Under the pieces are notes generated by a model that was not told where the DNA came from, did not search any database, and saw nothing but the letters and a program-made list of their open reading frames with translations. From positions 310,001 through 374,000 of the forward strand of contig NZ_JARXWB010000005.1 in assembly GCF_029892425.1 (NCBI RefSeq): 64,000 nucleotides of DNA. The letters are read 5' to 3'. This DNA comes from Bradyrhizobium sp. BR13661. GTDB lineage: Bacteria > Pseudomonadota > Alphaproteobacteria > Rhizobiales > Xanthobacteraceae. Shown in pieces: positions 1 to 8,655 of the stretch (its first letter is position 1; each line of letters starts with the position of its first letter). The position numbers and the translations under genes are program-made.

Positions 1-57
1 GCGAGGACGGTGCCTAGTCTGGCGCGTGCGACTGGCCCCGGCGTTAGGAGAGTTGCG

Positions 58-1086
58 GTGCTGGAAATCCTGAGAAGTCGGGGCGCGAACGGCGCCAATG
101 GCGAGAAAGTCGGTCTCGGCAGTATCCGCCGGCCCGTCCTTGGTCTTGCCCTGGGTGGCGGCGCCGCACGCGGGTTTGCCCATATCGGTATCATGAGGAC
201 GCTGCTGGCCAACGGCATCGTGCCCGATGTCGTGGTCGGCACCTCGATCGGTGCTGCCGTCGGCGGCGCCTATGCGGCCGGCCGGCTCGATGGGCTGGAA
301 GACTGGGCGCGAAGCCTGCAGGGCGTGCGCAATATTCTCGGCTATCTCGATATCCGCCTCGACGGCTCGGGCCTGATCGGCGGCGAGAGGCTCGCAAGCC
401 GGCTCGAGGAGGCGATCGGCGAGACCCTCATCGAGGACCTGCCCATGAAATATGCATCGGTCGCGACCGAAATCCGCACCGGCCACGAGATCTGGCTGAC
501 GCGTGGCCGCCTGGTCGAGGCGATGCGCGCCTCCTATGCGCTGCCCGGCATCTTTTCGCCCGTGATGGTCGGCGACCGCTGGCTGGTGGACGGCGCGCTG
601 GTGAACCCGGTGCCGGTATCGGCAGCCCGGGCGCTCGGCGCCGAAATCGTCATCGCGGTCAATCTGTCCACCGACATCTTCACGCATTCGACGACGATCC
701 ATGCGCATGGCGCGATGCCGGCGCCGGTCGCGCCTGCGACTGGGGAGACCCCGGCCAAGCGGCGCTTTCCGCGCATCTTCTCGCCGGAAAGGACCGTCAA
801 GCGCGAGTTCTTCGGCAGCGCCGGACGTCCCGGCATCTCGTCGGTGATGGTCGATGCCTTCAACATCATGCAGGACCGCATCACCCGTGCACGGCTCGCC
901 GGCGATCCGCCTGACCTCCTGATCACGCCGCGGGTCGGCCAGTTCGGCTGGTTCGATTTCCACCGCGCGGAGGATCTGATCGCGCATGGCAAGCGCGCCG
1001 CCGAACGCGCGCTGGAACAGATCCAGGAAACGATCGACGTGCTGGCGCCGGCGCCCGAAGGCGCCGCGCTGAAAGCGGAGGAATAA
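58..1086 (+). CDS. Patatin-like phospholipase family protein
   Basis: Predicted serine acyl hydrolase of the patatin/RssA family, expected to release fatty acids from lipids. The protein (342 aa) shows the oxyanion-hole motif GGGAARG at about residues 33-39, the nucleophile elbow GTSIG with Ser at about 63, and the catalytic Asp in the DGA motif at about 178, so the Ser-Asp dyad is intact. I chose GTG at 58 because AGGAG lies 7 nt upstream; the frame stays open to the window edge, so a longer form cannot be excluded. There is no obvious signal peptide, so it is probably cytosolic or membrane-associated. The substrate is unknown. Confidence 0.85.
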   Translation: MLEILRSRGANGANGEKVGLGSIRRPVLGLALGGGAARGFAHIGIMRTLLANGIVPDVVVGTSIGAAVGGAYAAGRLDGLEDWARSLQGVRNILGYLDIRLDGSGLIGGERLASRLEEAIGETLIEDLPMKYASVATEIRTGHEIWLTRGRLVEAMRASYALPGIFSPVMVGDRWLVDGALVNPVPVSAARALGAEIVIAVNLSTDIFTHSTTIHAHGAMPAPVAPATGETPAKRRFPRIFSPERTVKREFFGSAGRPGISSVMVDAFNIMQDRITRARLAGDPPDLLITPRVGQFGWFDFHRAEDLIAHGKRAAERALEQIQETIDVLAPAPEGAALKAEE

Positions 1087-1093
1087 AACCGGC

Positions 1094-1522
1094 TCAGGCC
1101 GTCTTGATGTAGTCGCGCAGGGCTTCCTGCTCGGACTCGTATTCGCGCACACGCCATTTGACGATGTCGCCGATCGAGATCAGCCCGACCACCTTGCCAT
1201 TGTCGACCACAGGCAGATGGCGGAATTTACCTGTTGTCATCATTTCCATGAGCTCGGCGACCGTGTCGGTCTCCTTGCAGCTCACGACCTTGCGGGTCAT
1301 GACCTGGCTCACCGGCTCGTCCAGCACGCCGGCGCCGCGCTCACCGAGCACGCGCACGATGTCGCGCTCGGACAGGATGCCCTCGAGCCGGCTCTGGTCC
1401 ATCACCAGCACCGCGCCGATCTTCTTCTCGCCGAGCAGCTTGACCGCGGCGGCGAGCTTGGCGTCGGGCGCGACGCTCATGATCTGGTGGCCCTTGGTAT
1501 TGAGGATGGAACGTACCGTCAT
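1094..1522 (-). CDS. CBS domain protein
   Basis: A 142-aa protein made almost entirely of a tandem CBS pair (Bateman module), which binds adenine nucleotides in known members. The second repeat carries a typical GLISIGDIVKW segment. No enzymatic domain is attached, so it is a stand-alone regulatory module of the kind common in rhizobia. The start at 1522 (MTVRSIL) is chosen over one 63 nt upstream because GGGAGG sits 5 nt before it. It is convergent with the patatin gene, with only 7 nt between the stops. The partner protein is unknown. Confidence 0.85.
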   Translation of the reverse strand: MTVRSILNTKGHQIMSVAPDAKLAAAVKLLGEKKIGAVLVMDQSRLEGILSERDIVRVLGERGAGVLDEPVSQVMTRKVVSCKETDTVAELMEMMTTGKFRHLPVVDNGKVVGLISIGDIVKWRVREYESEQEALRDYIKTA

Positions 1523-1710
1523 TGTCGCCTCCCTGAATCGGATCCGTCCGCTTTGCGCGGTCCGGACTTGTTCGCGAGTCTTCAACTAACAGTTTCAGCG
1601 CCGGTTTCACGCTCAGGCGCTTTGCGAAGCATCGCCTCTACAGGCTTGTCGCTTCGGAACATTCTTCTCGAGAATGATGGATGAATTCGGGCCGCGCCGC
1701 AAGCGCCGCT

Positions 1711-2520
1711 TCAAATACCGTTTGAAATGTCCTGTGATGACGCATCCGCAGCATCGTCGCTTCGCACGCGCGGCACGGGATCGAACATCGCGAACAGCAA
1801 CAGGCCGGCGAAGAAGCCGCCGATATGCGCCTCCCAGGCGACGCCCGCGCTGTCGCTGTCAACGCCGATGGCGCCGACGCCGAAGACGATGTTCATCGCG
1901 AACCACACCGTCAGGAAGCCGACGATCTGCCGGTCCCGCAGCGCCTGAAACAGCGGCAGCGCCGGAACTTTTGCAGCGGTATCGGCGTCCGAACGGCTGA
2001 ACGACAAGAAGCTGCCGCGCACGAAGGCGAACCGGATCGCCGCCGCCATCGCACCCGACACCGAGGCCGAGGCGCCGATCATCGGCACCACCGCATGCTC
2101 GTGGGTGACGAGATGGGCGAGCGCGCCGGCCGCCGCGGTCACCGCCAGGAACACGAAGAAGCGCAAGCCGCCGAAGCGGCGTGCCAGCGCGCTGCCGAAC
2201 GGCAGCAGCCACAGCACGTTGAAGGCAAGATGGGTGAGATTGGCGTGCAGCAGCGAATAGGTGACGAAGGTCCAGACCTTGGCGCCAGCGCCGCCCTCGA
2301 ACTGCAGATTGACCAGCGAGGAATCGTAACGCTTCGGGATGAAGCCGAACACGTCGATCGTCCAGTTCTCCAGCTCCGGCGGCAGCAGCACCCGCAAATG
2401 AACCATCGCCAGCAGGACGACATAGGCCGTCAGCGGCCACGGCAATGTCAGGATCGGCTCGCGCGGGGCCTCTTCGACGACGACCTGAGGGTCAGACGGG
2501 GGTGCTGGCGGGGAATCCAA
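1711..2520 (-). CDS. Rhomboid family intramembrane serine protease
   Basis: A polytopic membrane protein (about 269 aa from TTG 2520) with rhomboid signatures: an HLAFN motif with Asn near residue 101, catalytic Ser in GASA near 151 (family consensus GASG, here Gly to Ala), and catalytic His in AHIGG near 232. Rhomboids cleave single-pass membrane proteins inside the bilayer. The frame is open upstream to 2718, but that part crosses a GC-rich hairpin and an interspersed repeat, so I prefer the downstream TTG. No strong Shine-Dalgarno sequence is visible and the exact start is uncertain. The substrate is unknown. Confidence 0.8.
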   Translation of the reverse strand: MDSPPAPPSDPQVVVEEAPREPILTLPWPLTAYVVLLAMVHLRVLLPPELENWTIDVFGFIPKRYDSSLVNLQFEGGAGAKVWTFVTYSLLHANLTHLAFNVLWLLPFGSALARRFGGLRFFVFLAVTAAAGALAHLVTHEHAVVPMIGASASVSGAMAAAIRFAFVRGSFLSFSRSDADTAAKVPALPLFQALRDRQIVGFLTVWFAMNIVFGVGAIGVDSDSAGVAWEAHIGGFFAGLLLFAMFDPVPRVRSDDAADASSQDISNGI

Positions 2521-2651
2521 GATGGTTTCGCTTTCGGTCGCGCGAGGTAGCAGATTGGAGATAGTCGCGTTCGCCGGCCTTGCGCAAGTGCACAAAAGGA
2601 AAAGGCGGGGCCCTGGGAAAGCCCCGCCTGTCCGTGTTGGCCTTTCCGACC

Positions 2652-2733
2652 CCTGAAGCGCGTGACCGCGCTTCAGGTTGTTGTTTGAGCATGACCTTGT
2701 CGGAAAACCGCTGCGCACTTTTCCGGGTCATGC
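2652..2733. repeat. Interspersed palindromic repeat (GGTTGTTGTTTGAGCATG family)
   Basis: Two adjacent hairpins. The first has arms CCTGAAGCGCG (2652-2662) and CGCGCTTCAGG (2667-2677). The second runs from GCATGACC (2689-2696) to GGTCATGC (2726-2733) with an inner CGGAAAA/TTTTCCG stem. The linker GGTTGTTGTTTGAGCATG recurs at 35761, so this is a dispersed family. I recognise it as a common Bradyrhizobium intergenic element, from memory. Confidence 0.75.
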
Positions 2734-3051
2734 TGCGGAAGAACAAGGTGTATCCCCACCCCTCCCCGCGGCCAGTGACCAAACTGTTTGACGCCCGTGT
2801 ACAGGCCCCGCCGAGAACCTGGAAGAAGCGGCGAGGCTTGCGACCGCGATCACCATAGCAGCCGCGACGCGGAGCGAAAGCGCATAGTTAATTTAACGTT
2901 AACGACGCAAAGGCAGCGCGCGGAGGTGCGAAAACGCCCGTGCGGCATGGACGCTGCAATTCCCCTCCTGCACAACAACACAGGGATCTCGGGTGAACTG
3001 AAGCGGGACAGGTCTGTCCCACGAGGTTGCGCCGAGGGGTAAGCGTCAGTC
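2734..3051. other. Intergenic region without a recognised gene
   Basis: About 320 nt between the dispersed repeat and the PAS gene. It holds an AT-rich patch near 2885-2905 with overlapping TTAA and GTTAAC palindromes that may be part of a promoter. I see no supported small gene. Confidence 0.4.
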
Positions 3052-3606
3052 ATGAAACATCCGTCGAGCCGTGCGTTCTTCGCATATTGGGACAAGATGC
3101 GCGGCAGCGCGCGGGCCCCTGACCGGGCCGCCATCGACCCGACCGCCGTTCGCGAGCTGCTCGGCGATATCTTCGTCCTGTCCTGCGAGCCGAAAACAGG
3201 CTTTCCGTTCCGCGTCGCCGGCACCCGCGTCTGCGCCCTTGCCGGCCGCGATCTCAAGGACCAGGGCTTTGCCGCATTGTTCACTGATGCGAGCCGCGGC
3301 GAGATCGAGGAGATCGCGACCATCGTCGCCGACGAGACGCTGGGCGCCATCGCCGGCCTCACCGCTCAGCGCGAGGACGGCAGCAAGGCGTATCTCGAAT
3401 TGCTGCTGCTGCCCTTCAACGCCCGTCCGCATACGCCCGTGAACGTGACCGGCGTACTCGCGCCGTTCGACGACGAATGCGGCGCACTCGGCCCGTTCAC
3501 CGTGACCTCCTGGCGCTATCTGCACCAACCGGAGAAACTGCTGCCGCGCGCGATCCGCAAACTGCAGGTCGCACGCGGGCTGATGGTATATGAGGGGCTG
3601 CGCTAG
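3052..3606 (+). CDS. PAS domain-containing protein (PAS_5 type)
   Basis: A 184-aa protein resembling the alphaproteobacterial PAS_5 family (PF07310). The N-terminal segment (FFAYWDKMRG) and the central PFRVAGTRVCALAGRDLK stretch, where a PAS core would sit, are typical. No output domain is attached, so it is probably a sensory or regulatory protein of unknown signal. It is a single-gene unit. The family call is from sequence memory and was not searched. Confidence 0.75.
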   Translation: MKHPSSRAFFAYWDKMRGSARAPDRAAIDPTAVRELLGDIFVLSCEPKTGFPFRVAGTRVCALAGRDLKDQGFAALFTDASRGEIEEIATIVADETLGAIAGLTAQREDGSKAYLELLLLPFNARPHTPVNVTGVLAPFDDECGALGPFTVTSWRYLHQPEKLLPRAIRKLQVARGLMVYEGLR

Positions 3607-3625
3607 TCAGCCTCCCCCATTGAGC

Positions 3626-4015
3626 TCACGGCATCGCCAGATGCCAGGCGCCGTTCAGAAAACCATCGCCGGTCACGTCGCCGGGCTTGGTGTCCTTGGC
3701 GAACGTATAGAGCGGCTTGCCCTTGTGCGCCCACTGCTTGGACCCGTCGTCGCGGTTGATGATGGTGTAGCCGTCACTGGCGGCATCGCTGGCCTCGGCC
3801 TTCAGCGCCGGCCAGTTCGTCGCACACGGGCCGTTGCAGGCCGACTTGCCGTCCATGTCCTTGTCGAACGTGTAGAGCGACATGCCCTTGGCGTCGGTGA
3901 GCACGTCGCCCTTGTCGGTCTTGCCGGTCTTGGTCGGCGGCGCCGCGAAGGCAGCCGTGGTCAGCGCGAACGTTGCTGCGAGCGCGAGCGCGAAGCGGAT
4001 CGAGGACGTCGTCAT
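3626..4015 (-). CDS. Secreted COG4315-type repeat protein
   Basis: A 129-aa exported protein. It begins with a clear signal peptide (hydrophobic stretch to about residue 24, AFA cleavage). Two copies of a short motif follow, LYTFDKD and LYTFAKD, each near a Trp/Pro segment, as in the secreted repeat family of unknown function (PF03640). A CNGPCATNWPAL segment carries two Cys. The start at 4015 is set by AGGAG 5 nt upstream. The biochemical role is unknown. Confidence 0.8.
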   Translation of the reverse strand: MTTSSIRFALALAATFALTTAAFAAPPTKTGKTDKGDVLTDAKGMSLYTFDKDMDGKSACNGPCATNWPALKAEASDAASDGYTIINRDDGSKQWAHKGKPLYTFAKDTKPGDVTGDGFLNGAWHLAMP

Positions 4016-4158
4016 GGTGTCTCCTGTCATGCAATTGGCTTGCACGAGGTAGGACGCCGCACAGCGCGTGCTATTCCTCGAAAGCAGGCGAAGATATTTT
4101 TGGCTGCGCGCAGAAGCGCGACGGAATAAATTGCGGTCGATGATACGGAACAGGGACG

Positions 4159-4662
4159 ATGAGCAAGCCGCACTGGCGTCGCGCGCACGCCAAAGACCTC
4201 GATGCGATCGGTGCGATCGCGGCGCGGATCCATCCTGATCTTCCCGAGCGCGCCGAGGTGCTCGCAGAGAAGATGCGGCTTTATCCGGATGGCTGCCGCG
4301 TGCTCGCCGCGGGCAACGAGATTGCGGGCTATGGCCTTGCGCATCCCTGGATGCAGCAACAGATTCCGCCGCTCGACTGTTTCCTCGAACGGCTGCCTGA
4401 GGATGTCGACTGTCTCTACGTGCACGACGTCGCCGTGCTCCCGGACCATCGCGGTGGCGTGGCGCGCGCTTATGTCGCGGAGATCGAACAGCTCGCGCGA
4501 TCATCCGGCATCACAAGGCTCGCGCTGGTCTCGGTCTACGGTACGCGCCTGCTGTGGGAGCGTCTCGGCTTCCAACCCGTCGCAGCCGATGCGGCGCTAC
4601 GTGACAAGCTCGCGTCCTACGGCGGAAGCGCGACCTACATGCTGCGCGAGCTCGCCGAATAA
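4159..4662 (+). CDS. GNAT family N-acetyltransferase
   Basis: A 167-aa GNAT-fold protein. The VHDVAVLPDHRGGVARAYV stretch corresponds to beta-4 plus the acetyl-CoA-binding loop (consensus R/QxxGxG/A), here R-G-G-V-A. The LLWERLGF segment near residue 135 is the usual motif B. It should transfer an acetyl group from acetyl-CoA to an unknown amine. It lies divergent from the secreted repeat gene and convergent with the helicase gene. Confidence 0.8.
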   Translation: MSKPHWRRAHAKDLDAIGAIAARIHPDLPERAEVLAEKMRLYPDGCRVLAAGNEIAGYGLAHPWMQQQIPPLDCFLERLPEDVDCLYVHDVAVLPDHRGGVARAYVAEIEQLARSSGITRLALVSVYGTRLLWERLGFQPVAADAALRDKLASYGGSATYMLRELAE

Positions 4663-4681
4663 GCCCCTGCCCCGCGGCCAC

Positions 4682-6667
4682 TCAGCCGCGACGCTTCTTC
4701 TTGTTCTTCTTGCCCGACGCGCCCGGCCATTCGGTGACCGACGGCGCATGTTTGGCGTCACCGGATTTGTTTCCGAATGTCTTGTTCTTCTTGCCGAATG
4801 CCGGCTTGCCGAATTTGTCGCCGTCCTGAGGTTTGGCGTGAGGCTTGCTCTGGTGCTTGGCTTCCGGCTTGCCCCGCGGCCTGTCGTGAGGCTTCGGCCC
4901 GTTGGCTTTCCAGGGATCGTCGCTGCGACGGACGACCTGCCGGTCCTCGCCTTCATCGCGCTGCGGAGCGCGTGCGCGCTTCTCCGCCGGCGCCTGCTCT
5001 TGCGGCGCGCCCGTCACCAGCTCGATGCGGATGCTGTCTTCCTTGTCCGGACGCTTGACCTTGGCAGCGAAGGATTCCGCGACGCGCTCCGAAATCTCGA
5101 ACTCGGTGGTGGTGTCGCTGATCTTGATCGCACCGATGTCGCGCTTGTCGATGCCGCCACGGCGGCAGATCATCGGCAGCAGCCAGCGCGCTTCCGCGTT
5201 CTTGCGGCGCCCGATGGCGGCCCGGAACCAGACGGTGGGCTCCCCCATGACATGCTTCGACGATGTCCCCGATTTGGCGCGAGGCCGCTCGGGGCGGTCG
5301 TCGCCACGCGGTGTACGATCGTCGCGGTGACGCTCGTCGCGCCTGCTGCTGCTTCGCTCGCCGGGATCGATGATGTCCTCCGGCGACGGCAGCCGCGCGC
5401 GATAGAGCCGGGCGAGCGCTGCGGCGATATCCTCCGCCGACCGCTCGGCCAGCAAGGCCTTCGCCAGCTCGAGATCGTCGGCGGAGGTGTCCTCGGTGAA
5501 CAATACGTCCTTCATGCGCTCATGATCGAGCTTGCGAATCTCATCCGCCTGCGGCGCCGTGCCCCAGTTCGCCTCGATGCCGGACAGATTCAGCAATACC
5601 TCCGCACGCCGCCGTCGCACGGGCGGCACGAGCAGAACGCTGACGCCCTTGCGGCCGGCGCGGCCGGTGCGGCCTGAGCGATGTTGCATGACCTCCGGAT
5701 CGTTCGGCAGATCGGCGTGAATGACGAGATCGAGGCTCGGCAGGTCGATGCCGCGAGCTGCCACGTCGGTCGCGACGCAAATGCGGGCGCGCCCGTCCCG
5801 GAGCGACTGGAGCGCCAGGGTACGCTCGTTCTGCGTCAATTCACCTGAGAGAGCGACCACAGAGAAACCGCGCTCCAGCAGCGCGGCCTGCAAATGCCTG
5901 ACGGCATCGCGCGTGTTGCAGAACACCAGCGCGCTCGGCGACTCGTAAAAGCGCAGCACGTTGACGACCGCATGCTCGACATCGCCGGCAGCGACCCGGA
6001 TGGCGCGGTACTCGATATCGGCGTGACCGCCCTCGTCGCCCGCGACCTCGATGCGGAACGCGTCCTGCTGATACTGTTTTGCCAGTGCCACGATGCCGCG
6101 CGGAAAGGTCGCCGAGAACAGCAGCGTGCGCCGCGTCTCCGGCGTGGTCTCGAGGATGAACTCCATGTCCTCGCGAAAACCGAGATTGAGCATCTCGTCG
6201 GCCTCGTCGAGGACGACGACCTTCAATTCCGAGATGTCGAGGCGCTTGCGGCGAAGATGATCGCACAGGCGGCCGGGCGTGCCGACGACGATATGGGCGC
6301 CCGCGGCCAGCTCGCGCTGCTCGCGGCGCGGGTCCATGCCGCCGACGCAGGAAACCACGCGCGCACGTGCGTGCTCGTAGAGCCAGGTGAGCTCGCGCTG
6401 GACCTGCAGGGCGAGCTCACGGGTCGGCGCGACGATCAGCGCCAGCGGTGCTCCGGCCTGTGCGAACCGCTCGACATCGCCGAGCAGATCCCTGGCCATG
6501 GCGAGGCCATAAGCGACGGTCTTGCCCGAGCCTGTTTGCGCCGACACCAGCAGGTCGCGATCGACGGCATCCTCGCCGAGCACGGCGAGCTGAACGGGGG
6601 TCGGTGAATCGTAATTGCGCTCGGCCAGGGCACGGGCGAGCGGCGGGGTCAGGGCCGGAAAGGACAC
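4682..6667 (-). CDS. DEAD/DEAH box RNA helicase with DbpA-type C-terminus
   Basis: An ATP-dependent RNA helicase of about 661 aa. Motifs in order are the Q motif (SPTPVQ), Walker A AQTGSGKT at about 43-50, PTRELA, DEAD at about 154-157, SAT, and HRSGRTGRAGRKG. A DbpA/CsdA-like RNA-binding domain follows the core (near the GGIDKRDIGAIKI segment), then a Lys/Arg/Gly-rich low-complexity tail. It probably acts in ribosome assembly or mRNA decay, especially in the cold. I chose GTG at 6667 because the protein then begins with the family-like SFPALTPPLA; a TTG 66 nt upstream is possible, and neither has a good Shine-Dalgarno. Confidence 0.88.
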   Translation of the reverse strand: MSFPALTPPLARALAERNYDSPTPVQLAVLGEDAVDRDLLVSAQTGSGKTVAYGLAMARDLLGDVERFAQAGAPLALIVAPTRELALQVQRELTWLYEHARARVVSCVGGMDPRREQRELAAGAHIVVGTPGRLCDHLRRKRLDISELKVVVLDEADEMLNLGFREDMEFILETTPETRRTLLFSATFPRGIVALAKQYQQDAFRIEVAGDEGGHADIEYRAIRVAAGDVEHAVVNVLRFYESPSALVFCNTRDAVRHLQAALLERGFSVVALSGELTQNERTLALQSLRDGRARICVATDVAARGIDLPSLDLVIHADLPNDPEVMQHRSGRTGRAGRKGVSVLLVPPVRRRRAEVLLNLSGIEANWGTAPQADEIRKLDHERMKDVLFTEDTSADDLELAKALLAERSAEDIAAALARLYRARLPSPEDIIDPGERSSSRRDERHRDDRTPRGDDRPERPRAKSGTSSKHVMGEPTVWFRAAIGRRKNAEARWLLPMICRRGGIDKRDIGAIKISDTTTEFEISERVAESFAAKVKRPDKEDSIRIELVTGAPQEQAPAEKRARAPQRDEGEDRQVVRRSDDPWKANGPKPHDRPRGKPEAKHQSKPHAKPQDGDKFGKPAFGKKNKTFGNKSGDAKHAPSVTEWPGASGKKNKKKRRG

Positions 6668-7023
6668 GGAATGGAAAACCTTGGTTGGTCCGGGGGCGCG
6701 GAGCGGAAAGAGCCGAGGGGCCTGACGCTGCAATCACTGCAGAAGGCCCGGTCACACCCATGAAGATTTTGATTTGGACGCTCTTTACGCCAGAAGCGGC
6801 CAAATCACCATGCCTTTGATGCATGGCATTGGCGACAGGGTGAACAGGTATGGGACGCTCAACCCGGCACTTTTGGGTCGAAAGGCCGGACTTTTGCGGC
6901 CGCGCGAGCTTAAAGGCACGAAGGTGGTGGGCGAAACGGTGGTGAAGGCGGACGAGGCTTGACGACAATGCCGCTCAGCTCAGGCCGAACCTATTGCCCA
7001 GCTCTATGCGAGCCGGCGCACTT

Positions 7024-7536
7024 CTAATCCCTTGACGTCACCAGTCGGTTGAAGCCGCCAGCGAGCCGTGCCCTCGCCTGCAGGACATAGTCTTTCGCCG
7101 CGCGGCTCAAGGCGCGGATGGCGCGCCAGGCTTCGGTGGCCTGCAGCCAGGCCTTGATCTCGCTGAACTTGCCATACGCCCAGGCAAACGCTGGAATCCG
7201 CATCAGCTTGTCCCGGGTGAGATGGAACAGGCGCTCCACCAGCACCAGCTTGAGCAACTCGCAGCCAATGAACGCCGCGGCGCCGCTCAGGAACTGACCA
7301 GTCGCGACGAGGTACGCTGCCAGCGGCTTGATCGGCTCCAGAATGATCACGGGGACGGAAAACAGCGCCAGCGACGGGTAAGGCGGAAGCGATTTGATCC
7401 AGGCCCGCAGCCGCTTGAATTCGAAATGCCGCTCGAGCCAGCGCGAGATCGGATGCGCCACGGCCATGAAAACCGCATCCACCAGGAAATAGATGGCGGC
7501 CAGGACGTAGGTGACGGGTTTCAGGATTCTCTTCAC
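7024..7536 (-). CDS. Conserved hypothetical membrane protein
   Basis: About 170 aa with two likely membrane segments: one near the N-terminus (VTYVLAAIYFLVDAVFMAVA) and one in the middle around SLALFSVPVIILEPIKPLAAYL. The tail is basic and amphipathic. I placed the start at GTG 7536 because GGGAGA lies 6 nt upstream; an ATG at 7590 in the same frame has a weaker site. I do not recognise the family and the neighbours give no clue. Confidence 0.6.
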   Translation of the reverse strand: MKRILKPVTYVLAAIYFLVDAVFMAVAHPISRWLERHFEFKRLRAWIKSLPPYPSLALFSVPVIILEPIKPLAAYLVATGQFLSGAAAFIGCELLKLVLVERLFHLTRDKLMRIPAFAWAYGKFSEIKAWLQATEAWRAIRALSRAAKDYVLQARARLAGGFNRLVTSRD

Positions 7537-7632
7537 ATGCACTCTCCCGCGAACCCAATGCCGGAACCCGGGCTTAAGTTTCACCTCCATGTGAATTTCT
7601 CTGGGATTATCTGTGGAACTTTTTGGGCGGGA

Positions 7633-8073
7633 TCAGATCTCGGCATAGACCTCCAGAAGATTGCCGTCGGGATCGCGGAAAAACAGCGTCCGATGTCCGA
7701 ACGCCTGGTTGGTCGGCGGCGACAGCAGCGCTACGCCCTGTCGCACGAGCTCCTCGGCGCAGGCATCGACCTCGTCAGGAGAGACCTTGAAGGCCAGTTG
7801 CAGCGAGGCACTACCTGCCGGCGTCGGCGCATCGGCGGCCGTGCGGCTCGGTCGCGCCAATGCGAGCGTGTTGCTGCCGATCCCGTACTCGATCCAGTTC
7901 GGCGATAGTTCGCGCAGCAGGGATAGAGCGAGCACGTCCTCGTAGAAGCGGCGCATCGCCACCATGTCGCGCACGAAGATGACAGTGTAGTCGATCGCCC
8001 GGATGGCGCCGAAGGGCGAGCGGGTACGCGGGTTGGCGTCTGCTTTCTGTTCGCTTGTCATCTCGTCCTTCAT
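7633..8073 (-). CDS. VOC family protein (glyoxalase/dioxygenase fold)
   Basis: A 146-aa vicinal-oxygen-chelate protein. Paired beta-alpha-beta-beta-beta modules are suggested by DYTVIFVRDMVAMRRFYEDVL and by the closing FRDPDGNLLEVYAEI, which carries the usual metal-ligand Glu. The substrate is unknown; members include glyoxalases, resistance proteins and ring-cleavage enzymes. GGGAG lies 6 nt before the ATG. A palindromic repeat (8091-8156) separates it from the next upstream gene. Confidence 0.82.
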   Translation of the reverse strand: MKDEMTSEQKADANPRTRSPFGAIRAIDYTVIFVRDMVAMRRFYEDVLALSLLRELSPNWIEYGIGSNTLALARPSRTAADAPTPAGSASLQLAFKVSPDEVDACAEELVRQGVALLSPPTNQAFGHRTLFFRDPDGNLLEVYAEI

Positions 8074-8090
8074 TGCAAACTCCCACTCGT

Positions 8091-8156
8091 AGCCCGTATG
8101 GAGCGGAGCGAAAATGCGGGACTGGCCCCCGGATTGCGCTCCGCCCTATCCGGGCT
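8091..8156. repeat. Interspersed palindromic repeat (AGCCCGTATGGAGCGGAGCG type)
   Basis: The left arm AGCCCGTATGGAGCGGAGCG is imperfectly complementary to the right arm CGCTCCGCCCTATCCGGGCT, forming a long hairpin of about 66 nt between two genes. It matches, from memory, a widespread Bradyrhizobium intergenic element. Confidence 0.6.
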
Positions 8157-8169
8157 TCGAAACCGAAAC

Positions 8170-8652
8170 TTATCGCAGCAGGCCGCCACTATAGCGCAGC
8201 TCATACAGCACTGCACCGTTCTGCCGCGAGATCGTCTCAACACCATGGAAGCGATCGAGCCCGCCCTCGACGTCGTTGCGGTAGATCATGTCCGCCTGCT
8301 CGAACAGGCGCGGTCCCCGAAACGGCTCTTCGACGCGGACCGCCAGCAGGGCCTGCCGCAGGAATTTGTAGATCGCGAGAAAACCGTCACGATCCGCGAT
8401 CTCTGCGCGCGCGCCGCCGCTATAGCTCATCGACCAGATGACGCGGTCGTCCTGCGACACCGTCTCCTGCCCGACGAAAAATCCCATCCCGAAATAGATG
8501 TCGCGATAGGCGTAAGGCGGTGCGCGATGCTCGAGCTGCTTTGAGCCGACGAGTAGCGGCGTGGCCACGGTCGCATCTTCGTCGAGGCCCGCATAGGTGC
8601 GCCGCTTGGCTTCGACCAAGAACGCCGCAAGATCGGCGGGAACGGACGGCAT
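8170..8652 (-). CDS. DUF5680 domain-containing protein
   Basis: A 160-aa protein that I recognise as DUF5680-like, with AFLVEAKRRTYAG near the N-terminus, a central YRDIYFGMGFFVGQE and a C-terminal LYELRYSGG. The family has no known activity. It starts 3 nt after the stop of the alcohol dehydrogenase gene on the same strand, so the two are very probably one operon. The family assignment was not searched. Confidence 0.7.
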   Translation of the reverse strand: MPSVPADLAAFLVEAKRRTYAGLDEDATVATPLLVGSKQLEHRAPPYAYRDIYFGMGFFVGQETVSQDDRVIWSMSYSGGARAEIADRDGFLAIYKFLRQALLAVRVEEPFRGPRLFEQADMIYRNDVEGGLDRFHGVETISRQNGAVLYELRYSGGLLR

Positions 8653-8655
8653 CGC

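Noticed and set aside
2603..2629. Terminator-like hairpin (GC-rich stem with T run on the minus strand) ahead of the rhomboid gene
   Set aside because: No minus-strand gene ends there, so I do not annotate it; I used it only as an argument for the shorter rhomboid start.
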